From: Planctomycetota bacterium
GTDB lineage: Bacteria > Planctomycetota > PUPC01 > DSUN01
Length of the DNA stretch: 25,514 nucleotides
Direction of reading: 5' to 3'
NCBI GenBank assembly: GCA_016872875.1
Contig: VGYW01000076.1
Location: 1 to 25,514, forward strand
How positions within the stretch are numbered: position 1 is the stretch's first letter; each line of letters opens with the position of its first letter. The notes under the pieces were generated by a model. It was given only the letters and a program-made list of their open reading frames with translations, was not told the DNA's origin and did not search any database. The position numbers and the translations under genes were made by a program. Of this stretch, positions 14,073-21,974 are shown in pieces.

Positions 14073-16723
14073 ACCTTCAGCTCCGGTATCTTCGCCACGG
14101 GGTCCAGGGCGTCAATCGTCAGGACGTTGGCGGGCGCCTCGCGGAAGTGGAAGGGCATGTAGACCATCCCGCGCGGCACCTTATCGGTGATCAGCGCCTT
14201 GGCGTGAATCGCTCCACGGCGCGAGGCGACTTCGATCAGCTCTCCCTGCTCGACGCCGAGGGCCGCCGCGTCGTCGGGGTTCACCTGGATGTCGCCGCCG
14301 GGATAAAGCTCGTCCAGCCCCTTGCTCTGCCGCGTCATCGTGGCCGTGTGGAAGTGGTAGAGGACGCGGCCAGTGGAGAGGACGAAGGGGAAGTCGGCGT
14401 CGGGCGGCTCGACCGGCTCGCGGAAGGGAGTTGCGTGGAAGCGGCCCAGGCCGCGGCTGAAGCGGTCCTTGTGGAGGAACTGCGTGCCGGGGTGGTCGGG
14501 GGCCGGGCATGGCCACTGGATGCCGCCCTTGTCGAGCCGCTCGTGGCTGATGCCGCCGTAGCTGGGCGTGAGTGAGGCGACCTCGGCCATAATCTGCGAC
14601 GGGTCGTCGTAGCGCATCGTGCCGCCCATGCGGCGGGCGAGGTCGCAGACGATCTCCCAGTCCTGCCGCGCCTGGCCGGGCGGCTCGACGGCCTTGCGGA
14701 CCCGCTGCACCCGCCGCTCTGTGTTCGTGAACGTGCCGTCCTTCTCCGCGAACGACGCGGTTGGGAGCACCACGTGGGCGTAGTCGCACGTCTCCGTGAG
14801 GAAGATGTCCTGGACGACCAGGAGCTCGATGTGCTGGAGCGCCTCGCGGACGTGGTTGGAGTTTGGGTCGGAGAGGACGGGGTTCTCGCCCATGCAGTAG
14901 AGGGCCTTGATGCGGCCCTTCTCGGCGGCCTGGAGGATTTCGACGACGGTGAGGCCCGGCTTCTCGGGGAGCTTGGCGCCCCAGGCATTCTCGAACTTCG
15001 CCCGCGCCTCGGGCGAGTCCACGCGCTGGTAGCCTGGGAAGACGTTCGGGAGGCCGCCCATGTCGCAGGCGCCCTGGACGTTGTTCTGGCCGCGGAGGGG
15101 GTTGACGCCCGTAGAGGGGCGTCCGATGGCGCCGATGAGGAGCGCCAGGTTGGCAAGGGCCTTCACGTTGTCGGTGCCCTTGGCGTGCTGGGTGATGCCC
15201 ATCGCGTAGACGATGCTGGGGCGCCTGGCGGAGGCGAGCGTGCGCGCGGCCTTGCGGATGTCGTCGGCGGGGACGCCCGTGGCGAGCTGCGCGACCTCGG
15301 GCGTGATCGCCTGGGCCACCTGCCAGAACTCGTCGAAGTTCTCCGTGCGCTCCGCGATGAACGCCTTGTTGTGGAGCCCTTCGTTCACGATGACGTTCAT
15401 CAGGGCGTTGAGGAGCATGATGTCGGAGCCGCATCGCTGCCGCAGGTGCAGGGAGGCGAAGCGGGTGAGCTCGATGCGGCGCGGGTCGGCGACGATCACG
15501 TCGGCGCGGTGCCTCATCGCGGCGGCCTTGATGCGGAGCGCCACGATGGGGTGGGCCTCGGTGGTGTTCGAGCCGATGACGAAGATGCAGTCGGCGCCCT
15601 CGAACTCCGCGATGGAGTTGGTCATAGCGCCCGAGCCGAAGGCGGCGGCCAGACCGGCCACCGAGGGGCTGTGTCAGAGATGCGCACAGTGGGCGACGTG
15701 GTTGCTGCCGACCACGGCCCGCATGAACTTCTGGAAAACGTAGTTCTCCTCGTTCGTGCACTTGGCGGAGCAAAAGCCGGCGACGGCCTCTGCGCCGTGC
15801 GTGTCGCGAATCTCGGCGAGGCGTTTCGCCGTGAAGTCCAGCGCCTCGTCCCACGTCGCCTCGACGAGCTTCCCCTCCTTGCGGATGAGCGGCGCCTTGA
15901 GGCGGTTGGGCGAGGAGACGAAGTCGAGTCCGAAGCGGCCCTTGACGCAGAGCTCGCCGCCGCTGGCGCGATTGCCCTCCTCGCCGCGGACGCGGACGAT
16001 GCGGTTGCCGCGGATGCCGAGGACGAGTCCGCACCCGCAGCCGCAGTAGGGGCAAACGGTCGTGACCTCCTTCGTGGGCGGCAGGGCCTCCTGCTTGGGC
16101 AGGAGTGCGCCGACGGGGCAGATGTCCACACACGCCCCACAGCTCTCGCAGCGCGAGTCGGCGATGAGGCCCTCGAAGGGCGCGATGTCCGCCACGAAGC
16201 CGCGTTTCACGAAATCCAGGTTGCTCACGCCGCGCACCTCCTGGCAGATGCGGACGCACTTGCCGCAGAGGATGCACTTGGAGGAGTCGCGGACGAAGAA
16301 CGGGTTGCTGTCGTCAATCCTCGGCTGTCGGACGTGGCGGGAGACGCGGAGCTCCTTGATGCCCAGGAAGCTCGCCACCTTCTGGAGCTGGCAGTCCTGG
16401 TTCGCGCCGCACGAAAGGCAGTCGGCCGGGTGGTCGGAGATCATCAGCTCCAGGATCATCCGCCGCACCTTGTTCACCTCGTCGGAGTCGCTCTCGACGG
16501 CCATGCCCTCGGCTGCCCTGGTGGTGCAGGCGGTGGGGAGGCCGCGCATGCCGCTGATCTTGCAGATGCAGAGCCGGCAGCCGCCGTAGGGCTCCAGCTT
16601 AGGCGAGTAGCACAGGTTCGGGATGTAGATGCCGGCGTCGAGCGCTGCCTGGAGCACCGTCGTCCCCGGCGCCGTCTCCACGCGCTGGCCGTCAATTGTG
16701 AAGGCGATCTTCGTGTCGGACAT
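14018..16723 (-). CDS. fdhA: selenocysteine-containing NAD(P)-linked formate dehydrogenase, catalytic subunit (in-frame UGA read as Sec)
   Basis: The full product is about 901 residues and includes Sec350, encoded by TGA at 15676-15674. Upstream sequence reads AHCAHL and downstream HSPSVAGLAAAFGSG, the classic formate dehydrogenase active site with Sec followed by His. The N-terminus is NuoG-like: a 2Fe-2S domain (C38, C49, C52, C66), a His-Cys cluster (H98, C102, C105, C111) and two 4Fe-4S clusters (C150, C153, C156, C160 and C192, C195, C198, C202). The molybdopterin domain begins with its own 4Fe-4S set (C224, C227, C231, C259). The C-terminus (about 770-890) is the dinucleotide-binding domain. 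It interconverts formate and CO2 with the NuoE/F-like subunits. ATG 16723 has AGGAG five bases upstream. Taken as a stop, the TGA would split it into two false genes, 15674-16723 and 14018-15661. Confidence 0.93.
15644..15676 (-). promoter_or_regulatory. selenocysteine UGA codon with bacterial SECIS hairpin
   Basis: On the mRNA strand the UGA (15676-15674) is followed by CACAGCCCCUC and then a stem: GGUGGCC (15662-15656), loop GGUCU (15655-15651), GGCCGCC (15650-15644), seven pairs including one U-G. The E. coli fdhF SECIS has the same GGUCU apical loop and a similar UGACAC start and CGGU stem base at the same distance, which from established work is the SelB-binding element. Confidence 0.88.
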
Positions 16724-16732
16724 CAAGGCTCC

Positions 16733-18586
16733 TCACGCGACCAGGACCGCGTCCATGGGGCAGGCCTCGAAGCAGGCGCCGCAGCGGACGCACTTGTCCT
16801 GGAGAATCTTGTGCTTGACCTTCTTCTCGCCCTCGACGGCCTCGGCGGGGCAGACCTTCTTGCACTTGCCGCAGGCGATGCACTTCTCGGGGTCAATCGT
16901 GTAGGTCACGAGGTCGCGGCAGACGCGGGCGGGGCAGCGCTTGTCCTTGACGTGGGCCTCGTACTCGTCGCGGAAGTAGCGGATCGTCGAGAGCGCGGGG
17001 TTGGGCGCCGTCTGCCCCAGGCCGCACAGCGAGCCAATCTTGACCGTCGTGCCGATCTCCTCCAGAAGGTCAACGTCGCCCTCCTTGCCCTGCCCCCGCG
17101 TGATGCGCGTGAGGATTTCGAGCATCCGACGCGTGCCGACGCGGCAGGGCACACACTTGCCGCACGACTCGCTCTGCACGAAGTCCAGGAAGTAGCGCGC
17201 CAGCTCCACCATGCACGTGTCCTCATCCACCACGATGAGGCCGCCGGAGCCCATCATCGCGCCCACGGCCTGGAGGGAGTCGTAGTCAATCGGCAGGTCA
17301 AGGTGTTGCGCGGGGATGCACCCGCCCGACGGCCCTCCCATTTGGGCCGCCTTGAAACCGCGCCCCTTCGGAATGCCCCCGCCGATGTCGAAGACCACCC
17401 GGCGCAGCGTCGCCCCCATGGGGATCTCGATGAGGCCCGTGTTGTTGACCTTTCCTGCGAGGGCGAAGATTTTGGTGCCCTTGGAGCCCTCGGTGCCCAT
17501 CGAGGCGAAGAAGGCAGCGCCGCGGCTGATGATGGGGGGCACGCAGGCCAGGGTCTCGACGTTGTTGATGTTCGTCGGCTTGCCGAACAACCCCGCCTGT
17601 GCGGGGAAGGGCGGCCGTGTGCGAGGCATGCCGCGCCGGCCTTCGATGGAGGCGATCAGCCCGGTTTCCTCCCCGCACACGAAAGCACCCGCGCCTTGCT
17701 TGATCTTCAGATCGAAGGAGAAGCCGGTGCCCAGGATGCTCTCGCCCATGAGCCCGATCGCCCCCGCGTCGGCGATGGCCTTTGTGAGGTTGGCGACCGC
17801 GATGGGATACTCGGCCCGCACGTAGATGTAGCCGTGGCGGCATCCGATGGCGTAGGCGGCAATGAGCATGCCCTCGAGCACCGCGTGGGGGTCGCCCTCG
17901 CAAACGCTACGGTCCATGAACGCCCCAGGGTCCCCCTCGTCCGCGTTGCAGATGAGGTACTTGTGGTCGCCCTTTGCCTCGCGGCACAATTGCCACTTGC
18001 GGCCCGTGGGGAAGCCGGCGCCGCCGCGGCCGCGAAGGCCACTGGCCGCGACCTCCGCGATAACCTGCTCCGGGGTCATGCTGCCCAACACCTTGGCGAG
18101 GGCCTCGTAGCCGTCGAGCGCAAGGTAGTCCTCGAGGTTCTGTGGGTCCACGTGTCCCGAGTGGCGTAGCACGACGCGCGTCTGGTGCTTGTAGAATGGC
18201 ACGTCGCACTCGTGGGCCACCCGGACGCCCGTAGCGTGGTCCTTGTAGAGCAGGCGCTCGACGATCTCGCCTTGGACCAGGGTGCGCTCGACGATCTCGG
18301 GGACGTCCTCGGGTTTCACCCTGACGTAGAAGATGCCCTTCGGCTGCACGGTGAGGATGGGGCCGGCCTCGCAGAAGCCGCGGCAGCCGGCGCGCTGCAC
18401 GACCACCTGGCCGTCCAGTTCCCGGCGCTTCAGCTCGGCGGCAAGCGCCTCGTGTACCTGGCCGCTTCCCAGCGCATAGCAGCCGGTCGTGTAACACAGC
18501 GAGAGCCCCACCGTGTCCCGGCCCCGGCCGCGCCGGATGCGGTCCTTCAGGTTCGCCAATGCGGAAAGCGATGTCAGACGTTCCAT
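16733..18586 (-). CDS. nuoF: NuoF/HndC-like NAD(P)-binding flavin subunit of formate dehydrogenase
   Basis: This 617-residue subunit accepts electrons from NAD(P)H or passes them to NAD(P). An N-terminal thioredoxin-like 2Fe-2S domain carries C31, C36, C68 and C72. The FMN/NAD site contains GLRGRGGAGFPTGRKW (183-198) and CNADEGDPGAFMDRS (213-227). The NuoF-type 4Fe-4S cluster has C475, C478, C481 and C521. The C-terminus adds two ferredoxin-type 4Fe-4S motifs (C569, C572, C575, C579 and C599, C602, C605, C609), as in HndC or HydB rather than in respiratory NuoF. It lies between the NuoE-like gene (10 bases away) and the catalytic subunit (9 bases away), so it belongs to a soluble formate:NAD(P) complex and not to complex I. 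The start is ATG 18586. Confidence 0.93.
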   Translation of the reverse strand: MERLTSLSALANLKDRIRRGRGRDTVGLSLCYTTGCYALGSGQVHEALAAELKRRELDGQVVVQRAGCRGFCEAGPILTVQPKGIFYVRVKPEDVPEIVERTLVQGEIVERLLYKDHATGVRVAHECDVPFYKHQTRVVLRHSGHVDPQNLEDYLALDGYEALAKVLGSMTPEQVIAEVAASGLRGRGGAGFPTGRKWQLCREAKGDHKYLICNADEGDPGAFMDRSVCEGDPHAVLEGMLIAAYAIGCRHGYIYVRAEYPIAVANLTKAIADAGAIGLMGESILGTGFSFDLKIKQGAGAFVCGEETGLIASIEGRRGMPRTRPPFPAQAGLFGKPTNINNVETLACVPPIISRGAAFFASMGTEGSKGTKIFALAGKVNNTGLIEIPMGATLRRVVFDIGGGIPKGRGFKAAQMGGPSGGCIPAQHLDLPIDYDSLQAVGAMMGSGGLIVVDEDTCMVELARYFLDFVQSESCGKCVPCRVGTRRMLEILTRITRGQGKEGDVDLLEEIGTTVKIGSLCGLGQTAPNPALSTIRYFRDEYEAHVKDKRCPARVCRDLVTYTIDPEKCIACGKCKKVCPAEAVEGEKKVKHKILQDKCVRCGACFEACPMDAVLVA

Positions 18587-18596
18587 TGTGCGACCT

Positions 18597-19058
18597 TCAC
18601 TTCGCCTTGGTCATGTAGTCACCCATCACGCTCTCGACGCGCTCGGGCGTCAGGCTGCCATAGTACTTGCCATCAATCACCATCACGGGGGCCAGTGCGC
18701 AAGCCCCTATGCAGGCGACCGTTTCGTAGCTGAACAACAGGTCGGGGGTCGTCCCGCCCTCTTTGACGCCCAGTTTCGCCTCGACGAGGCGGCGGATGTT
18801 GGCCGAGCCGCGCACGTGGCAGGCCGTGCCGCGGCAGACGCGAACGCGGTGCTTGCCCTGCGGCTGGAAGTAGAACTGCGCGTAGAAGCTCGCCACGCCG
18901 TAGACCGCGGCCTCGGAGACATTCAGGTGCCGAGCCACGTCCAGCATCGCGTCCTTCGGCAGATACCCGATCGCGCCTTGGGCTTCCTGGAGGATGGGGA
19001 TGAGTTCGCTGCGGCTCGTGCCGTGCCGCGCCAGTATCTCCTTGAGGGCAGCGTGCAT
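18597..19058 (-). CDS. nuoE: NuoE/HndA-like 2Fe-2S subunit of formate dehydrogenase
   Basis: This 153-residue protein has the thioredoxin-like 2Fe-2S fold of NuoE: VCRGTACHVRGS (74-85) with C75 and C80, and ACIGACALAPVM (115-126) with C116 and C120. The N-terminal helical part includes the family pattern EAQGAIGYLPKDAMLDVARH (25-44) and VYGVASFYAQF (52-62). The ATG at 19058 has AGGAG five bases upstream. The upstream frame to 19145 would include the promoter region and is rejected. It is the first gene of the formate dehydrogenase operon and presumably shuttles electrons between the flavin subunit and the catalytic subunit. Confidence 0.93.
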   Translation of the reverse strand: MHAALKEILARHGTSRSELIPILQEAQGAIGYLPKDAMLDVARHLNVSEAAVYGVASFYAQFYFQPQGKHRVRVCRGTACHVRGSANIRRLVEAKLGVKEGGTTPDLLFSYETVACIGACALAPVMVIDGKYYGSLTPERVESVMGDYMTKAK

Positions 19059-19102
19059 GCAATCTCCTGCTCTAGCAAACTCGGTGTCAGGCCCACTAAT
19101 CC

Positions 19103-19132
19103 AGTAAAACCGATGATGGGGCGGCGTGTCAA
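19103..19132 (-). promoter_or_regulatory. promoter of the formate dehydrogenase operon
   Basis: On the minus strand TTGACA (19132-19127) and TTTACT (19108-19103) are 18 bases apart, predicting a start near 19096 and a leader of about 38 bases to the ATG at 19058. It lies back to back with the hom promoter. Confidence 0.6.
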
Positions 19133-19166
19133 ATGCGGTTCCCACACCCCCACGGCTCCGAGTTGT

Positions 19167-19195
19167 TTGACTTTTGCCGGAAGCGCACCTATACT
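19167..19195 (+). promoter_or_regulatory. sigma70-type promoter of hom
   Basis: TTGACT (19167-19172) and TATACT (19190-19195) are separated by 17 bases, a near-consensus promoter with predicted start near 19202 and a leader of about 34 bases to the GTG at 19236. Confidence 0.75.
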
Positions 19196-19235
19196 GGATT
19201 TTTGGCTGCTGTCCTGGTAAGGAGCAAGGCAGAAG

Positions 19236-20543
19236 GTGGACACGAAGACGTGCTACGTGGGGCTTGTGGGATTCGGGATGGTGGGCAGCGGGGTGGCGAG
19301 AATCCTGCTGAACCAGGCCGAGCAGCTCCGGGCCAAGACAGGCATCCGGGTGGTGCTGAAGCGGATATGCGACGTTGACCTGGCGAGCGACCGCGGGGTG
19401 CGGGTGCCCGAGGGGGTGCTGACGAGCGACCTCGCCGCCGTGATGGACGACCCGGAAATCGAGGTGGTGATCGAGCTGGTGGGGGGGACGGCAGTTGCGA
19501 AGGAGATCACGCTCCGGGCCATCGCGGCGGGGAAGCGGGTGGTGACGGCGAACAAGGCGCTCCTGGCGGAGGCGGGACGCGAGCTCTTCCGGGCAGCCAG
19601 GGAGCGGGGGGTGTCAATCTCGTTCGAGGCGAGCGTGGGGGGCGGAATCCCCATCATCGCGGCGCTACGCGACGGCCTCATCGCAAACGACATCGAGTCG
19701 ATCGTCGGCATCGTCAACGGCACCTGCAACTACATCCTCACCAGGATGGCCGTGGAGCGGGCGACGTACGGCCAGGCGCTCGCGGAGGCCCAGGCCCACG
19801 GCTATGCCGAGAAGGACCCGCGGCTGGACGTGGAGGGGATCGACTCGGCGCACAAGCTGGCGATCCTGGCGGCACTGGGCTTCGCCGCCGACTTCCACTA
19901 CCACGAAATCCACGTCGAAGGCATCACACGCACGGACCCCGTGGACATCGCGTTTGCCTCCGAGCTCGGCTACACGCTCAAGCTGCTGGCAATCGGCAAG
20001 CGGCTCGGCAACGAGCTTGAGCTGCGGGTCCACCCCACCCTCCTGCCCAACGAGCACCCGCTGGCCTCGGTGCACGACGTGTTCAACGGCATCTGGGTGA
20101 GGGGGAGCGCGGTGGGCGACACGATGTTCTACGGGCGGGGGGCGGGCCAGATGCCAACCGCCAGCGCCATCGTGTCGGACATCGTGGACATCTTGCTGGG
20201 GAAGGCGAAGCACACGTTCGAGCGGCTGCGGCTCTTCCCCGGACGCAGCGAGAGCCTGCGGGTCCGCGGCATCGAGGAGGTGGAGACCCGCTACTACCTG
20301 CGGTTCAGCGCGCTCGACCGCCCTGGGGTGCTCGCGAAGATCGCGGGCGAGTTCGGCCACAACCAGATCAGCATCGCGTCGGTCATGCAGAAGGAGCGGC
20401 ACGCGACCCAGGCCGTGCCGCTCGTCATCATGACCCATCAGGCCCGCGAGGCGGACCTGCGTCGCGCCCTGGCGGCCATCGAGCCGCAGGGGATCGTAGA
20501 GGGCCGGCCGGTCGTCATACGGGTCGAAGGCGAACATGAGTGA
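19236..20543 (+). CDS. hom: homoserine dehydrogenase
   Basis: This 435-residue enzyme reduces aspartate semialdehyde to homoserine with NAD(P)H, the branch point to threonine and methionine. The nucleotide-binding motif GLVGFGMVGSG is at 9-19, VTANKALLAEAG at 103-114 contains the conserved Lys 107, and the catalytic block EKDPRLDVEGIDSAHKLAIL (192-211) contains K207. After about residue 350 an ACT domain begins (YYLRFSALDRPGVLAKIA, 353-370), the usual site of threonine feedback. The start is GTG 19236, with AAGGAG 11 bases upstream; no in-frame ATG precedes the Rossmann motif. A strong promoter is 41 bases upstream. It is followed by the GcvP-like pair and serA on the same strand. Confidence 0.95.
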   Translation: MDTKTCYVGLVGFGMVGSGVARILLNQAEQLRAKTGIRVVLKRICDVDLASDRGVRVPEGVLTSDLAAVMDDPEIEVVIELVGGTAVAKEITLRAIAAGKRVVTANKALLAEAGRELFRAARERGVSISFEASVGGGIPIIAALRDGLIANDIESIVGIVNGTCNYILTRMAVERATYGQALAEAQAHGYAEKDPRLDVEGIDSAHKLAILAALGFAADFHYHEIHVEGITRTDPVDIAFASELGYTLKLLAIGKRLGNELELRVHPTLLPNEHPLASVHDVFNGIWVRGSAVGDTMFYGRGAGQMPTASAIVSDIVDILLGKAKHTFERLRLFPGRSESLRVRGIEEVETRYYLRFSALDRPGVLAKIAGEFGHNQISIASVMQKERHATQAVPLVIMTHQAREADLRRALAAIEPQGIVEGRPVVIRVEGEHE

Positions 20544-20580
20544 CGAAGACCCCAGGAGGGCAAGGCCGGCCAGTGTGGGG

Positions 20581-20667
20581 GATGAATGGATGAATGGATG
20601 AATGGATGAATGGATGGGTGGGTGGATGTCAGGCAATCATCCATTCATCCACCCATCCAATCATCCC
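20581..20667. repeat. ATGG/TGAA-type minisatellite with inverted partner in the leader of the GcvPA-like gene
   Basis: Four to five copies of the 8-mer GATGAATG run from 20581, then GGGTGGGTGGATG. After a short loop (20629-20634) the complementary CATCCATTCATCCACCCATCC follows in pieces at 20638-20660. The arms could pair into a long hairpin just before the start codon at 20694. Confidence 0.7.
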
Positions 20668-20693
20668 CCTCTCCTTGCGAGACCTGGTGCGAA

Positions 20694-21974
20694 ATGCAGG
20701 ATAGGCCACCGAGCGCGGAACAGTCTTTCCTGGCGGAGATTCCGCCCGAGCTGCGGCTCGCGCGCCCGCTTCAGCTCCCGCCTGCCGTGTCCGAGGCGGA
20801 GCTGACCGCGCGGCTCCACGACCTCGCCTCGCCCAACACCCACCTGGACGAGGCGGTCTGCTTCCTGGGCGGCGGCACCTGGGACCGCTACGTGCCGGCC
20901 ATCGTGGACGAGTTGGCGGGCCGCGTGCCGCCCTGCCCGGTCACCCCGGCCTCGCCGCAGCCGATGCTCCAGGCGGCCTTCGAGCTCCAGACGCTCTTCG
21001 CGGCGCTCGTGGGGCTGGACGCCGCGTTCGCCCCGTTCGCGGACGGCCCGGCGGCGCTCGTGGAGGCGATTCGGGCCTCCGCCCGCGCCACGGGGCGCAC
21101 CGAGGCGATCATCGCCCGGACCACCCACCCGCGCTACCGCGCCATCGCGCGCGCGCTTCTCTCCCCCCCACTCGTGCTCAGCGAGGCGGGCTACCACGGC
21201 GGCGTCACGCGGCCAAGCGACGTCGAGCGGCTCCTCTCGGAGCGCGTGGCGTGCGTGGTGCTCGAGCAGCCCAGCTACTTCGGGTGCTTCGAGGACCTCT
21301 CAGCCATCGCGGAGGCGGCCCACGGCTGCGGAGCGCAACTGGTGGTGAAGGCGGACCCCGTCGCGCTCGGCATCCTGGCAGCCCCCGGGGCGCTGGGCGC
21401 GGATATCGCGGTGGCTGACGCCCAGCCGCTTGGCAGCCGCCCACTCTATGGCAGCGAGTCGCTCGGCCTCCTGGCCTGCCGGCCCGGCCTTGCTGAGCAC
21501 GTGAGAGGCTGGCGGGTGGAGCCGACGGACTGTGGGCTGCGCGCCGTGGGCAGGGGCAGCCAGGCCGTGCGGGCGGACCGCCTCATCCGCCCAGTGGTCT
21601 ACCTCGCAGCCGTTGGCGCCGACGGGCTGTCGCGGGCGGCCAGGCTCTCGATGGCCATGGCACACGCTGCAATGCGCTGCGTCACCTCCGTGCCGGGCTT
21701 CACCGCCCGCTTCCGCAGCCCGTTCTTCAGCGAGTTCGCCATCGAGTGCGAGGGCGAGCCCGAGGAAGTGTGCCAGGGGCTGCTCGAGAGCAACATCCTG
21801 GGCGCCCTGCCGCTCCGGCGGGATTACCCGGAGATGGAGAACTGCGTGCTCTTCGCCGCCACGGAGCGGCGGAGCAGGAGCGACCTCGAGCTCCTCCGCC
21901 ACACGCTGGAGCTCCTCAGCGACCTCGGTGGCGGCGAGGGCGACGACCTCGCGTTGGATGCCGACGATGGCTAG
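20694..21974 (+). CDS. GcvPA-like protein (glycine decarboxylase subunit 1 homologue) lacking key motifs
   Basis: This 426-residue protein keeps the length and order of GcvPA. It has FLAEIPPELRLARPLQLPPA near residues 12-31, FLGGGTWDRYVPAIVDELA (57-75), FADGPAALVEAI (115-126) and KADPVALGILAAPGALGADI (219-238). It ends with FFSEFAIE and ENCVLFAATERRSR. The family's YTPYQPE block is replaced by PCPVTPASPQP. The REKATSNICTNQ-type stretch after the ADPLSLG region is absent. The family's GFGGPHFGFLA reads LYGSESLGLLA here. In normal P-proteins this subunit pairs with GcvPB to decarboxylate glycine. The start is uncertain: ATG 20694 has no good ribosome site, and an upstream in-frame ATG at 20610 would translate the minisatellite. 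It overlaps the GcvPB-like gene by 17 bases. Confidence 0.82.
   Translation: MQDRPPSAEQSFLAEIPPELRLARPLQLPPAVSEAELTARLHDLASPNTHLDEAVCFLGGGTWDRYVPAIVDELAGRVPPCPVTPASPQPMLQAAFELQTLFAALVGLDAAFAPFADGPAALVEAIRASARATGRTEAIIARTTHPRYRAIARALLSPPLVLSEAGYHGGVTRPSDVERLLSERVACVVLEQPSYFGCFEDLSAIAEAAHGCGAQLVVKADPVALGILAAPGALGADIAVADAQPLGSRPLYGSESLGLLACRPGLAEHVRGWRVEPTDCGLRAVGRGSQAVRADRLIRPVVYLAAVGADGLSRAARLSMAMAHAAMRCVTSVPGFTARFRSPFFSEFAIECEGEPEEVCQGLLESNILGALPLRRDYPEMENCVLFAATERRSRSDLELLRHTLELLSDLGGGEGDDLALDADDG

Noticed and set aside
15674..15676. A true stop splitting the formate dehydrogenase gene, or a sequencing error
   Set aside because: Both flanking sequences match the catalytic site of the same family in the same frame, the codon is UGA, and a SECIS-type hairpin follows at the proper distance.
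14774..18169. 1131-residue open frame on the plus strand
   Set aside because: It is antisense to the formate dehydrogenase catalytic and flavin subunit genes, is rich in Ala/Asp/Val/Leu repeats, and has no domain signature or ribosome site.
20581..20667. CRISPR array
   Set aside because: The units are contiguous 8-mers with no unique spacers, so it is a minisatellite.
20610..20693. Earlier start for the GcvPA-like protein at 20610
   Set aside because: It would add about 28 residues encoded by the ATGG minisatellite and its inverted copy. No family member begins that way, though no good ribosome site supports 20694 either.
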